Source: Bacteroidota bacterium (lineage in GTDB: Bacteria; Bacteroidota; Bacteroidia; JAHEXY01). From it: DNA of 64,000 bases. Both the position numbers and the translations under genes were made by a program. Shown here piece after piece: positions 35,001 through 43,400 of the stretch; position 1 is the first letter of the stretch; every line of letters starts with the position of its first letter. The notes under the pieces were generated by a model. The model was not told where the DNA came from, ran no database searches, and saw only the letters and a program-made list of their open reading frames with translations. Location: contig JAHEXY010000007.1 of assembly GCA_023251875.1 (NCBI GenBank), positions 1 to 64,000 on the forward strand, read 5' to 3'.

Positions 35001-36491
35001 TTCACCCACTTGATAGGTTTGTCCTCCCAACGTATATTGAAAAGCCACCGCCAATACTTCATCTGAGTTAAGTGTTGTACTTAAAGAGATATAACCCAAT
35101 TGTGAATTAAATGTATATTCTGATTCTGATAGTTTACGGGCCAAGGTAACTTTTTCATAATCTTGAACCGACAAAAAGCCTTTTGCGGTAACAGCTGTTG
35201 TGCCTAATACTTTTGTAACATTATTAATGTCTCTAATACCCGAATAGGTTGATGTCATTAAACTATACTCATCATTAACATCATTAGAGGGATACAAATA
35301 AGACGCGGTACCGGCCCCAATTAATCCAATAAAGCCTTGATCTTTTTTATACCAATTGGCTTCTCCAAGATCCATAAAAGCAACAATGTTACGCGTATTG
35401 GTTGTAGCTCCGGTAGTGTTGGTAACCCAAACTTCCATCTTGGTTATATTAATCATCGAATTGATATAGGGAAGATTTGAAAGAGCATTATCATAATTAT
35501 CTCTAAAATACTGTGCAACGAAATAATGTTTATTGGCTTCATATTCATTGGCAGAAATATTAAACTTATTGGTTTGAGCACCACCTTTTAACTGAATTTC
35601 TTTTTTCTCACCTTGGCTTCTTGATAATACTGAAGTAACCGTAAGTTTACCAAATTGCAATTGTGTTTTTATTCCCATTAGTGTTTGGCTTCCGGTAATT
35701 AAGGAACCGGTTAAGGGCATGGTTACATTTCCTGCTTCAACCAATTTTATGATATCATCTTCTTCACCCTCGTATTTCAAATTCATTTTATTATCAATGG
35801 TAGGCATCAGTGATTCTGTATTAAAATTGGCTTTCATTTCCATTCGGTCACCAATTTTACCCACTACACTGAGCTGAATTTTTTGATCAAAATTAAAAGC
35901 CGTTTGGGTTTGTTGCCTGATGGTATAAGCAGGATTTTCATTTTTACTGTAGTTGACTCCTAGGGTAATTTCGGCTGAACCGGATGGACGTATTTCTACT
36001 TTTGATCCACCTAGTATCTTATCCATCAAATCATTTTTACTCGATTCTATTTGAGGAACCAAGGCTTTTTGTTTTGAAAAATCATCGGCTTGTGCGCGTT
36101 GGCGCCAATAGTCTTTTACTGCTTTATCGATATCATAATTAACATATTCATCAAAAGTCATGTAAGTAGGATTACGATAATTCATATCCCCTACTTTTTG
36201 TGTAATATCATAATTACCTGTTTTAGGATTATAATCTACTGAAGTTTTAACGTTTGAGGGATCGTTAAGATACAAACTGCTTTTTGATGATGTATCGGGC
36301 TGGGCCGAATTAGAATTTTGAAATTGGTACGGTAAACTTATTGCATTTGAATTACCTGTTATTGGAGTATCTGCAGGAAAGAGAAGTGTATTCGTATATT
36401 TGCCAACCTTGTTTGCGCTTCCAACCCAAGTTCCGGAAAAAAGAACCAATGCTATAATTGAAAAAAGAGAGTATTTAATCCAGTGCTTCAA
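29010..36491 (-). CDS. sprA: T9SS translocon / gliding protein SprA (Sov)
   Basis: At 2,493 residues this is the largest gene in the window and matches the size of SprA/Sov (about 2,400-2,500). It starts MKHWIKYSLFSIIALVLFSG, a signal peptide. Conserved stretches include YWRQRAQADDFSKQKALVPQ, GSAEITLGVNYSKNENPAYT and DDIIKLVEAGNVTMPLTGSL. Others are ITGSQTLMGIKTQLQFGKLT, NAYVDDFEGSQSGIDLKTVS and EVWVNELRVSDFDESGGWAA. SprA forms the 36-strand outer-membrane barrel through which folded T9SS substrates leave the cell. A lysine-rich stretch (about residues 1600-1640) and a coiled-coil segment (about 1720-1750) lie in the C-terminal half. A -7 box is at 36560. Confidence 0.95.
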   Translation of the reverse strand: MKHWIKYSLFSIIALVLFSGTWVGSANKVGKYTNTLLFPADTPITGNSNAISLPYQFQNSNSAQPDTSSKSSLYLNDPSNVKTSVDYNPKTGNYDITQKVGDMNYRNPTYMTFDEYVNYDIDKAVKDYWRQRAQADDFSKQKALVPQIESSKNDLMDKILGGSKVEIRPSGSAEITLGVNYSKNENPAYTIRQQTQTAFNFDQKIQLSVVGKIGDRMEMKANFNTESLMPTIDNKMNLKYEGEEDDIIKLVEAGNVTMPLTGSLITGSQTLMGIKTQLQFGKLTVTSVLSRSQGEKKEIQLKGGAQTNKFNISANEYEANKHYFVAQYFRDNYDNALSNLPYINSMINITKMEVWVTNTTGATTNTRNIVAFMDLGEANWYKKDQGFIGLIGAGTASYLYPSNDVNDEYSLMTSTYSGIRDINNVTKVLGTTAVTAKGFLSVQDYEKVTLARKLSESEYTFNSQLGYISLSTTLNSDEVLAVAFQYTLGGQTYQVGEFSTDISSESSIIVKLLKSTNVNTSLPTWDLMMKNVYSLGSYQINKDNFHLDVLYTNDETGTNINYIPESSEPNLTSTPLLKVLGLDNLNYNQEAKSDGLFDFVEGVTINSANGRIYFPVLEPFGDYLRSKFKSSTTADKYTYDELYSQTQTAAQQFPDKNKFRVGGTYQSTFSNRISLNAMNVPQGSVTVTANGTTLTENVDYTVDYTIGQVTIINNGLLNSGANINVSYENTSMFSFTSKTFMGTHLDYKVSDNFNLGATALNLREKPFTYKVNIGDEPINNTIWGLNGDYYTESRLLTKILDKLPFYNTKTPSTIAIKGEFADLIPGHNNVIGDEGNAYVDDFEGSQSGIDLKTVSAWKISSVPQGQASLFPEASLNDDITTGFNRAKLAWYNIDPILTEDGKRPSYYTIDDAEKNHYQRLVFEKEIYPKKENPSGTLTNIPVLDLAYYPKERGPYNYDVNGVGGYSAGIDADGKLKDASSRWAGITREIQTNDFEAANVQFIEFWVMDPFIYNTNSQGGQLYFNVGNISEDVLKDSRRSFENGLPGSSTVENVDTTSWGRVSNTIELVDVFNSDESSRQYQDAGIDGLNDADESSFFKQQFIDAISTTYGTSSQAYISASDDPSSDNYHYFLGDDWDNAQVSILQRYKKYNGMDGNTNTTTMDADISAGKYVTQATNLPNDEDVNNDKNLSESESYFQYKVDLSPADMVVGKNYIVDAEKRTVTFTDNKTDEVTWYQFRIPLNEPDVAIGGIQDFRSIRFMRMFLKGFQDSVVLRFATLQLIRGEWRKYNFDLRAPGEYIPNDDDPTTFNIANVNYEEHGQKDPVNYVLPPGISREQDYSLNQLVHQNEQALQYKVCNLEDGDARAAYKNTEFDFRSYKRLRMYIHAEASGEETLNNGDVTAFIRLGSDFIDNYYEYEIPLKVTSPGNYNSDDTTQSRLVWPLENELNLELQKLYDAKIDRNKLLQDPNSGVKVNIPYVVVDGGNKISIVGNPNLTNVKTIMIGVRNPTGGDYLSKCAEVWVNELRVSDFDESGGWAATMNINTKLADLGTLNMAGNITTFGFGSIDKNVSERSRDNVYQYDVSSSIDLKKFLPDKIPVTIPMYIGQTETISNPQYNPLDPDIKFSDALASLSAAQQDSLKKIAQTYHKMQSINFTNVKFNKVNKPKKEKKPDPNAKVDLKNAKTPQKPKGPISLPFDPSNFTFTYAYTEGYSRDITTDHDMIKTHKGSIAYAWAPSRPNYAPFKKLPLMTSITKSISTNYTEKEKTLKTQLQILKTENKSQTEIKQLEKDIEEVGKKKQSFDKFSKKFLASGWWQPVKDVNFYLVPGSITVQNDLDRYFEENLRRNTSTADLLIYPTYNKQFNWNRVYSLKYDLTTAFKVDFTATNAARIDEPDGRIDTPEKRDSLWKNIESFGRNLTYHHTLNVSYNLPINKTPLTNWITSTAKYSANYDWIAAPPAITQYGNAIQNSNTKQINGQFQFDKLYKKIKYLNKIDQKMTSKRKPAANLLKKGAEEKEAAASDSSATPKKAKKEPGPSLIDYTFRILMGLRNVSINYSETHGIYMPGYQPQSQIIGQDWNANAPGLPFLFGSEKDIRPLAIENEWITKDSTLNSLYHTTLTKNLNLKATIEPIPNFKIDLTADRNYSLNHQEYFRADAYGNYQSFSPTESGNFTITFLPINSAFQPYKKDGNKTFQNFIAYTKTIANLLSKKNPNYVGNPVDSVGYPIGYGLSSQEVLIPAFIAAYSGKDPNNPKFSLSPFPQIPMPNWNFTYDGLSNIEFIKKFFSKVSLTHGYKSTYSVSSFTSDLNYDEYSGYSSTYNTTGNFVSKYLIYDVLLTEQFSPLVGVNLTMNNSMTIKVEYRKERTLGMSLSNYQINERNYNEVVIGMGYKIKDVVIPYKLQGIKKKLKSDLDLKANVSVKDEKVVLRRFIENSNQEFSGGKIFTINLSADYMVSKRLSIRLFFDRTATNPFVPSSFRTVTASSGLTFRFTLSQ

Positions 36492-36559
36492 ATCTAATGC
36501 TATTTCCGAAAATTATATATGTTAATAAATACCCAATATAAAAAGTATGTTGCAAACGG

Positions 36560-36567
36560 CAAATGTA
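36560..36567 (-). promoter_or_regulatory. -7 box of sprA
   Basis: TACATTTG on the minus strand is an exact TAnnTTTG match about 70 bp upstream of the sprA start. A TTG at the expected spacing was not found. Repeat copy D (36685-36709) separates it from ruvA, so sprA probably has its own promoter. Confidence 0.4.
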
Positions 36568-36684
36568 ATTACTTTTTTATGCGTAAAAATACATCTTCTC
36601 TTTAGAGAAAAAGAGTATTTATAAACCTATTTTAATTTTCTTTTGTTGAAGTAGAGTTATACCATCAATTTTTGTTTAAATTAA

Positions 36685-36709
36685 GCCCTCTCCCAAAGGG
36701 AGAGGAGAT
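36685..36709. repeat. GGGGAGGG-type palindromic repeat, copy D
   Basis: This short forward copy, GCCCTCTCCCAAAGGGAGAG followed by GAGAT, is located 15 bp beyond the ruvA stop and upstream of the sprA promoter. It lacks the extra CCCTC half-site seen in copies C, E and F. Confidence 0.6.
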
Positions 36710-36723
36710 CAAAGGAAATATTA

Positions 36724-37308
36724 TTATAATTGTTTTAGTGCTGCTTTAATTAATTTTTCAACTGAATTAATAGCAGTATCAGATTTTAAAGCCGTTTCAA
36801 TAGCTTTATTAGCAACAGGATTTGCAAAGCCTAACATTATTAAAGCAGATAACGCTTCGTTTTTAAAAGTATTGTTTGAAGAGCTCGTTGATAATGGTTT
36901 ATACCCCTCTTTTTCAAGTTTATCTTTTAAATCAATTACAATACGCTCTGCAGATTTAGGCCCTACTCCTTTTACTGATTTTAAGAGCGCTATATTTTTA
37001 TCTACAATAGCCTGATGCAATTCAGATGTACTTAGAGAAGAAAGTATCATGCGTGCAGTACTAGGTCCAATACCCGAAACTGAAATTAATTGGCGAAACA
37101 AATGCCTTTCACTTTGTTGTGCAAAACCAAATAATACATGGGCATCTTCGCGAATTGCCAAATGAGTATAAAGTTTGGCTTCCGTTTTATTTTCTAAAAA
37201 GCTATATGTATTTAAAGATATATTAATAAAATACCCCAAGCCACCTATATCAATTACAGCATAAGTAGGACTCTTTTCAGTTAACTTTCCGGAAACAAAT
37301 TCAATCAT
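36724..37308 (-). CDS. ruvA: Holliday junction branch migration protein RuvA
   Basis: The 194-residue DNA-repair protein binds Holliday junctions as a tetramer and loads RuvB. The OB-fold N-terminal domain (MIEFVSGKLTEKSPTYAVID) is followed by two helix-hairpin-helix motifs, ISVSGIGPSTARMIL and KGVGPKSAERIVIDLKDKL. The C-terminal RuvB-interacting helices form domain III (SALIMLGFANPVANKAIETA). The length is typical. The gene upstream, a secreted protein of unknown function, ends only three bases before the start. Confidence 0.95.
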   Translation of the reverse strand: MIEFVSGKLTEKSPTYAVIDIGGLGYFINISLNTYSFLENKTEAKLYTHLAIREDAHVLFGFAQQSERHLFRQLISVSGIGPSTARMILSSLSTSELHQAIVDKNIALLKSVKGVGPKSAERIVIDLKDKLEKEGYKPLSTSSSNNTFKNEALSALIMLGFANPVANKAIETALKSDTAINSVEKLIKAALKQL

Positions 37309-37311
37309 AGA

Positions 37312-38097
37312 TTATTCATTATAGCCAATAGTTACATAGCCAGCATTAATAAATATACTGTTACTATTGTATACCTTAAACATATAATGGCCTTCTTTAT
37401 AAAAAGTATAGGGAAATTTAAAACTAGCCCAATCAGATGTAATATCAAATATTTTTGTTTCAACAAATTCAGAGTAGTCTCCTCCCTTATAAATATCAAC
37501 ATACATTTTATTTGTTTTAAATGCTTTATTATTATTTTTTACTAATACATACACATAGCCCCCCAATGAAGGAGAAATATTGAAAGTACTGTTGGCTCCA
37601 ACAGCCTCATAATTATCATCTACACTAGTACAAAACTTAACTGAAGAATATGTATAATAGTACGTATCTATAATTTCACTACTAGTGGCGGCAATACTAG
37701 CAGTTGCCGTTTCCATTTTTATGGTACAATATTCTGTAGCTAAAGTTTGGTAATCTTGGTTCAAGAAACGAACCTTATAATACCCAGGCTCAGTAAATGT
37801 ATAGTTATAAACAGCCCATGTTGAATTTTCATCGGTATTGATTGAAAGTGTTTTGTATGCAACATAATCATTGCTTGACTGCTTATCGATGTATATGTAT
37901 AGTTTTGATGAATACAAATGATTCGCATTATTATTAAATAACAAATAAACATATCCCCCGTTTGATTTAATATTCCAAGTACTATTTGTTCCAATAGGTT
38001 CACCATTATCAGTATAGTTTTCGCAAAAATAAATTTTTTGCGAAAAGACAAAGCTCGTTAAAAGGGTAAATACTAAGAGGGTAAAAATCTTTTTCAT
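37312..38097 (-). CDS. Secreted protein with two homologous domains, no sorting signal
   Basis: The 261-residue protein has a signal peptide (MKKIFTLLVFTLLTSFVFSQ). Two copies of a domain of about 115 residues follow. Copy 1 begins KIYFCENYTDNGEPIGTNST with GGYVYLLFNNNANHLYSSKL; copy 2 begins VKFCTSVDDNYEAVGANSTF with GGYVYVLVKNNNKAFKTNKM. Each repeat ends in a (Y/F)T(F)...GYY/HY(K/M)(V/F)(R/K)(F/V) strand. I do not recognise the domain family; the pattern suggests a beta-sandwich. There is no T9SS C-terminal domain, so it is expected in the periplasm or secreted by another route. It ends three bases before ruvA, a purely positional link. Confidence 0.6.
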   Translation of the reverse strand: MKKIFTLLVFTLLTSFVFSQKIYFCENYTDNGEPIGTNSTWNIKSNGGYVYLLFNNNANHLYSSKLYIYIDKQSSNDYVAYKTLSINTDENSTWAVYNYTFTEPGYYKVRFLNQDYQTLATEYCTIKMETATASIAATSSEIIDTYYYTYSSVKFCTSVDDNYEAVGANSTFNISPSLGGYVYVLVKNNNKAFKTNKMYVDIYKGGDYSEFVETKIFDITSDWASFKFPYTFYKEGHYMFKVYNSNSIFINAGYVTIGYNE

Positions 38098-38365
38098 ATG
38101 TATATAATTTAATTTTTAATAGTCATATGGAATACGCCATGTTATATTCATTTGTGTTTGCGCACGTTCGATGCATGGCTATTTCATATTTGTTTCAATT
38201 TAAATAAATGAATAAAATACCAAACGTAATTTTCTGAATAAGGGAATTATACTTATGTATTTTTATGAATAAAAAATCATTTGCAAATTTACTCATTATA
38301 TTAAAGTTTAACAACATAAACCGTATTTTCCTATTTTTAGGATTGTTTATTAATTATTTTACTAC

Positions 38366-40477
38366 GTGCAAAACTATTGGTGTGTGAATAACCGATTTAT
38401 ATACATATTAACGATCATCTGTTTTGTATTCTTAAGACTTGGTCTATTTAATTCTTATTCACAAGCCTTGGTATTAGATACCAATAAAACCTTAGGGGGT
38501 AATAGTAAAGATAAAATGGTATCGGTATATGAAATTTCTGATAACAATATAATTATGGGAGGAAGCACGGAATCTTCTGTAAGTGGGGAGTTAACTGATG
38601 TAAATAATGGGGGCTCTGATTATTGGATAATATTACTTGATTCCAGTACCATGAAACCCATTTGGAACAAAACATATGGCGGCAGCAAAGACGATGTTTT
38701 AGCACATCTTAAACTTTTAAGTGACGGTAATTATTTATTAACAGGGTCTTCTAAATCAGATGTTGGAGGAGACAAAACACAAAATTCAAAAGGAGGTTGG
38801 GATTATTGGGTGGTAAAAATAAAGCCTGATGGAACTAAAATTTGGGATAAAACCTATGGAGGCAGTGCTGATGATGTTTTGGAAGCAGCTGCCGAATCAT
38901 GGGATGGCGGATATATTATTGGAGGGTATTCTAGTTCTCCAAAAAGTGGCGATAAAACCGAGAACTCGAAAGGGGGTACTGATTATTGGATACTTAAAAT
39001 TGATGCAAATGGAAATTTTAAATGGGATAAAACTTTTGGAGGCTCTTTAGCAGATACTTTGACCACCGTTTTAAGTGATGATGTAAAAAAACGATATTTC
39101 ATTGGAGGATATTCTTCATCACCTGCTGATAATGACAAAACTGCGTCTAATGTTGGGGCTGAAGATTATTGGGCTGTGCTAATTGATAATAAGGGTAATA
39201 AAATTTGGGATAAAACTTATGGAGGTGGACAAACCGATGTTCTAGCTTCTTCAGAAATGAGTCTTACTCAAAATGGATATTTGATGGTTGGCTACTCTAA
39301 TTCAAATGCAGGAGGAAGTAAATCTGAAAATTCAATAGGGGGCTATGACTACTGGATTGTAAGTACAGATTCAGCAGGAAATGTTGTGTGGGATAATACC
39401 CTTGGAGGAAATAGAGATGACATAGCAACCTGTGTTTTGTTTTCTATTGAAGGCTCTTATGTTATTGGCGGGTATTCTATTTCTGATGGTGGTGTTGGAG
39501 ATAAATTATTGGGTTCAAATGGAGAGTATGATTATTGGCTACTAAAAATAGATTCTTTGGGTAAAAAAATTTATGATTATGATTTGGGGGCCTCAGATAA
39601 TGATTATATGTTTTGCCTAAGTCAATCTTGTAATAGAGGGTTCTATGTTGGGGGAGAATCCTATTCAGGCAAGGATTTTGATAAATCAGAATCCAATAGA
39701 GGCGTAAGCGATTATTGGTTAGTAAAATTAAATAGCCCCACTATTCCTTCTTTCACTTTTAATGTTGCCTGCGAAGGAGAAGTCACACTTTTTTACGATA
39801 AAACAGAAGTTTTTCCGGATTTTTGGTATTGGACTTTTGATGATCCGTCCTCTGGATCTGAGAATAGTTCATACGAGCAATATCCTTCTCATACTTTTAA
39901 TAAACCCGGCACCTATAATATTACATTGGTTGTAAAAGAGGGGTGCCAAAAAGACACTACTATTACGGTACAAGTTGTAATCCCCGAAAATCGTTTACGT
40001 GGTTTAATTGAATTGGGAAAAGATACTATTTTGTGTGAAGGAGATGTAATGCAATTATCAGTGCCCTATGATTCAAGTTATATTTATTTATGGAACACCG
40101 GAGCAACAAGCAATAAAATTCTTATTGGTGCGCCTGGCACCTATTCAATAACGGCAACAGATGGAATATGCTCCAATACTGATGAGATATTAATTGGTGA
40201 TTGCCCAAGATTATTTACGCCTAATATTTTTAGTCCGGATGGAGATGGAAGCAATGATTATTTCTATGTATACGGACTAGGGGTTACAGATCTAGATCTT
40301 ATTGTTTTTGACCGATGGGGTCAAAAAGTATTTGAAACAAAAGACATGAATGTAGGTTGGGATGGCACCCTTAATGGCCATCAATTACCTATAGACACCT
40401 ATGTTTATAAAGTATTTTACAAAGGCATTGGCTCAACTGAATTTAAAAAAGTTGGGAGTATTAGTCTTGTGCGTTAA
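38366..40477 (+). CDS. Surface protein: seven propeller repeats, PKD domain, type B sorting domain
   Basis: The 703-residue protein (GTG start at 38366 or 38384) has a signal-like N-terminus ending ...LGLFNSYSQ. Seven repeats of about 55 residues follow, each with the core W-(D/N)-(K/N)-T-(Y/L/F)-G-G-x-x-x-D. They run from NKTLGGNSKDKM to DYDLGASDNDYM, a count that fits a seven-bladed beta-propeller. A PKD-like domain (FWYWTFDDPSSGSENSS) and an Ig-like domain (LGKDTILCEGDVM) follow. The type B gliding-associated C-terminal domain (FTPNIFSPDGDGSNDYFYVY, then WDGTLNGHQLPIDTYVYKVF) ends the protein. It should be exported by the T9SS and displayed on the surface. It is convergent with the next gene, with a seven-base gap. 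Confidence 0.75.
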   Translation: MQNYWCVNNRFIYILTIICFVFLRLGLFNSYSQALVLDTNKTLGGNSKDKMVSVYEISDNNIIMGGSTESSVSGELTDVNNGGSDYWIILLDSSTMKPIWNKTYGGSKDDVLAHLKLLSDGNYLLTGSSKSDVGGDKTQNSKGGWDYWVVKIKPDGTKIWDKTYGGSADDVLEAAAESWDGGYIIGGYSSSPKSGDKTENSKGGTDYWILKIDANGNFKWDKTFGGSLADTLTTVLSDDVKKRYFIGGYSSSPADNDKTASNVGAEDYWAVLIDNKGNKIWDKTYGGGQTDVLASSEMSLTQNGYLMVGYSNSNAGGSKSENSIGGYDYWIVSTDSAGNVVWDNTLGGNRDDIATCVLFSIEGSYVIGGYSISDGGVGDKLLGSNGEYDYWLLKIDSLGKKIYDYDLGASDNDYMFCLSQSCNRGFYVGGESYSGKDFDKSESNRGVSDYWLVKLNSPTIPSFTFNVACEGEVTLFYDKTEVFPDFWYWTFDDPSSGSENSSYEQYPSHTFNKPGTYNITLVVKEGCQKDTTITVQVVIPENRLRGLIELGKDTILCEGDVMQLSVPYDSSYIYLWNTGATSNKILIGAPGTYSITATDGICSNTDEILIGDCPRLFTPNIFSPDGDGSNDYFYVYGLGVTDLDLIVFDRWGQKVFETKDMNVGWDGTLNGHQLPIDTYVYKVFYKGIGSTEFKKVGSISLVR

Positions 40478-40484
40478 TATTATT

Positions 40485-43400
40485 CTATTCTTTTACCAAT
40501 TGCTTATTTAAAATCTGATTACCTGAATATATTTTTACCAAATAAATTCCATCAGATAAATGATCTATAGCAATAGACTTATTCAATAATTCCGATTTAT
40601 TAAACTCATTTACTTTTTTACCATATACATCTATAATTTCTAATTTATCAAGTTTTGCCGATGTTTGAATGTTCAATATGTTTTTTGCCGGATTAGGATA
40701 AATTGAAATGTTTTGATAATTACTGATTTCATTTATAGAAGATTGATTTTTAACCGCAACAACAATGGTATCGAAACATCCATTATCATCGGTAACCTTT
40801 AAGGTATAAGCACCAACAGAAATATTATTTAAGTCTTCGGTGTCATCATTATCTCCTGTACTATCATTATCCCAATCATATTGATATGGAGGTTGCCCAC
40901 TACTTACTGTTATATCAATAGCTCCATCATTATTATTAACAACATTTGTAACTATTGCATTAATTGTAGGCAATTCATTTACTGTAATTGTTATAGTATC
41001 TGAATTTGCACAACCATTACTGTCGGTTCCACTAATAATATAATTGTTAGTAGCAATTGGTATAAAACCAATACTATCTTTCACATTATTGTTCCAAGCA
41101 TAAGTTTGAGCTCCATTGCCATAAAGAATAACAGAATTACCTTTGCATATACTAACAACACTTGCATTAGCAATTACATTTGGTAGACTATAAACGAATA
41201 CATTAAGAAATGCAGTATCCTTACAGCCCAAACCATTATCTCCTATAACTGTATAAATCTGGCTACTATCTGCATATACAATAGTTCCATTATTAATTCC
41301 ATTGTTCCAAGTCAAATTATATGCACCATAAGTTTTCAATAATATTCCATCATTTGTACAAATTTTTATTGTATCGCCATTAAGATTCCGAATATTTATA
41401 TTTTGGTTATTTTGATAATATTTAATTTTGCCATCATCGTTACCAATAAAGGCATCCATATCTCCATCTTTATCAATATCTGCAAAAGTAGTGACAGGAT
41501 CATATGGTACTAGTGTACCGTCAAATGGATTTGAAGAAGATGTTTGTTGATTAAATACAGGACTATTAACTGTACCTGAGTTTTTATAAAAGTAAATGCG
41601 ACCTAAACTTTCTCCTATAAAAACATCAAAGTCCTTATCATTATCTATATCAACAAAAATAGGAGCTGAATATGATGCTACATATACACTATCCAATGGA
41701 TTTAAGGAAGATAATTGTTGAGTAAATACAGGAATATAAGCTGTTCCTGTATTTTGAAAATAATTAATATATCCATCTTTTTCTCCAATAAATGCATCCA
41801 TATCTCCGTCATTATCTATATCACAAAAAGCTATAATCGATTTCGTTCCTACATCAACTGCATCAAAAGGATTATTGGAAGATAATTGCATTGCAAACAA
41901 AGGACTGTAATTCGTTCCTTCATTTTTGTAATAAAAAATTTTACCACTTTCAGATCCCACAAACACATCTAAATCTCCATCACTATCAATATCTGCAAAA
42001 GCAGGAGTTGCATAATACCCCACTTTTACGTTATCCAAAGGATTTTGAATTCCTGTTTGATGAATAAACAAAGAATTGTATGCAGTTCCAATATTTTCAT
42101 AATAATAAATATATCCGTCCATTTGCCCAACAAAAGCATCCAAATCTCCATCATTATCAATGTCTGCAAAAGCCGGAGCAGAATATCCTAATGCATTAAC
42201 CTGATTTAATGAATTTGCAGAAGAAGTTTCTAAAAAAAATGAAGGAGCAGAAGCTGTGCCATAATTTTTATAGTAGTAAATATGTCCTGAAGATTCGCCA
42301 ATAAAGACATCTTGATCTCCATCCGAATCAATGTCAACGAAGGTAGGAGTAGCATTAGCTCCAACATCCATACCATTAAAAGGTGAGGAATAAATTTGAT
42401 TTGTAAATATTGCTGAAGAATTATTACCTGTATTTGTATAATAATAAATAGTTCCATCAGAAGCCCCTACAAAACAATCAAAATCTCCATCAATATCGAT
42501 GTCAATAAAGCTAGGTTTTGAATTACTTCCAACATTGATTCCATCCAATGGGTTTGATGAAGAAATTTGTTCAATAAATGCTGGATTAGAAATTGTACCT
42601 ATATTTTCATAATAATCACTAGTTCCATTATATGTTCCTATAAAAACATCTTTATCACTATCATTGTCAATATCTACAAAAGAAGGAGAAGAATTATACC
42701 CCACATCAAAACCATTAAATGGATTATTGGCCCCAAGTTGTTGAGTAAATACTGGATTAATAACTGTTCCTGTGTTTTTGAAATAATACACTACTCCATC
42801 AAACCCACCAATATATGCATCTTGGTCACCATCATTATCAATATCTATAAAAGCAGGAGTTGCATTCTCTCCTACATCTATTCCATCTAAAGGATTATCA
42901 GAAAATAATTGCAGTGTATAAATTGGAGTATTTGAGGTACTAGTATTTTTATAAAATCGAATAGTCCCGTCAAATTCTCCAATAAATAAGTCGAGATCCA
43001 TATCACTATCGATATCAATAAAAGTAGGCTTGGGAAAACTATCTATTTCTATACCATCCATATTAGTAAGAATAATTTGCTGTGTAAAAATTGGTTTGGA
43101 TGGGGAGCCTGTATTCTGGAAGTAATTAAGCTGTCCATCAAGTGATCCTATCACAATATCAGCATCGCCATCAGTATCAATATCTACAAAAAAAGGTGAT
43201 GCATTATTTGAAACATCAAGCCAGCCCAATACATTAGCTAAAGAACTTTGGAGAACAAACACTGGATTAGATGAAGATCCTACATTTTTGCAATAATAAA
43301 TTTTCCCGTAATTTGCTCCAATAAAAACATCATAATCACTATCAGAATCAATATCAACAAATGCAGGAACTGAACTGCCAACAACGTCTATTCCATTAAA

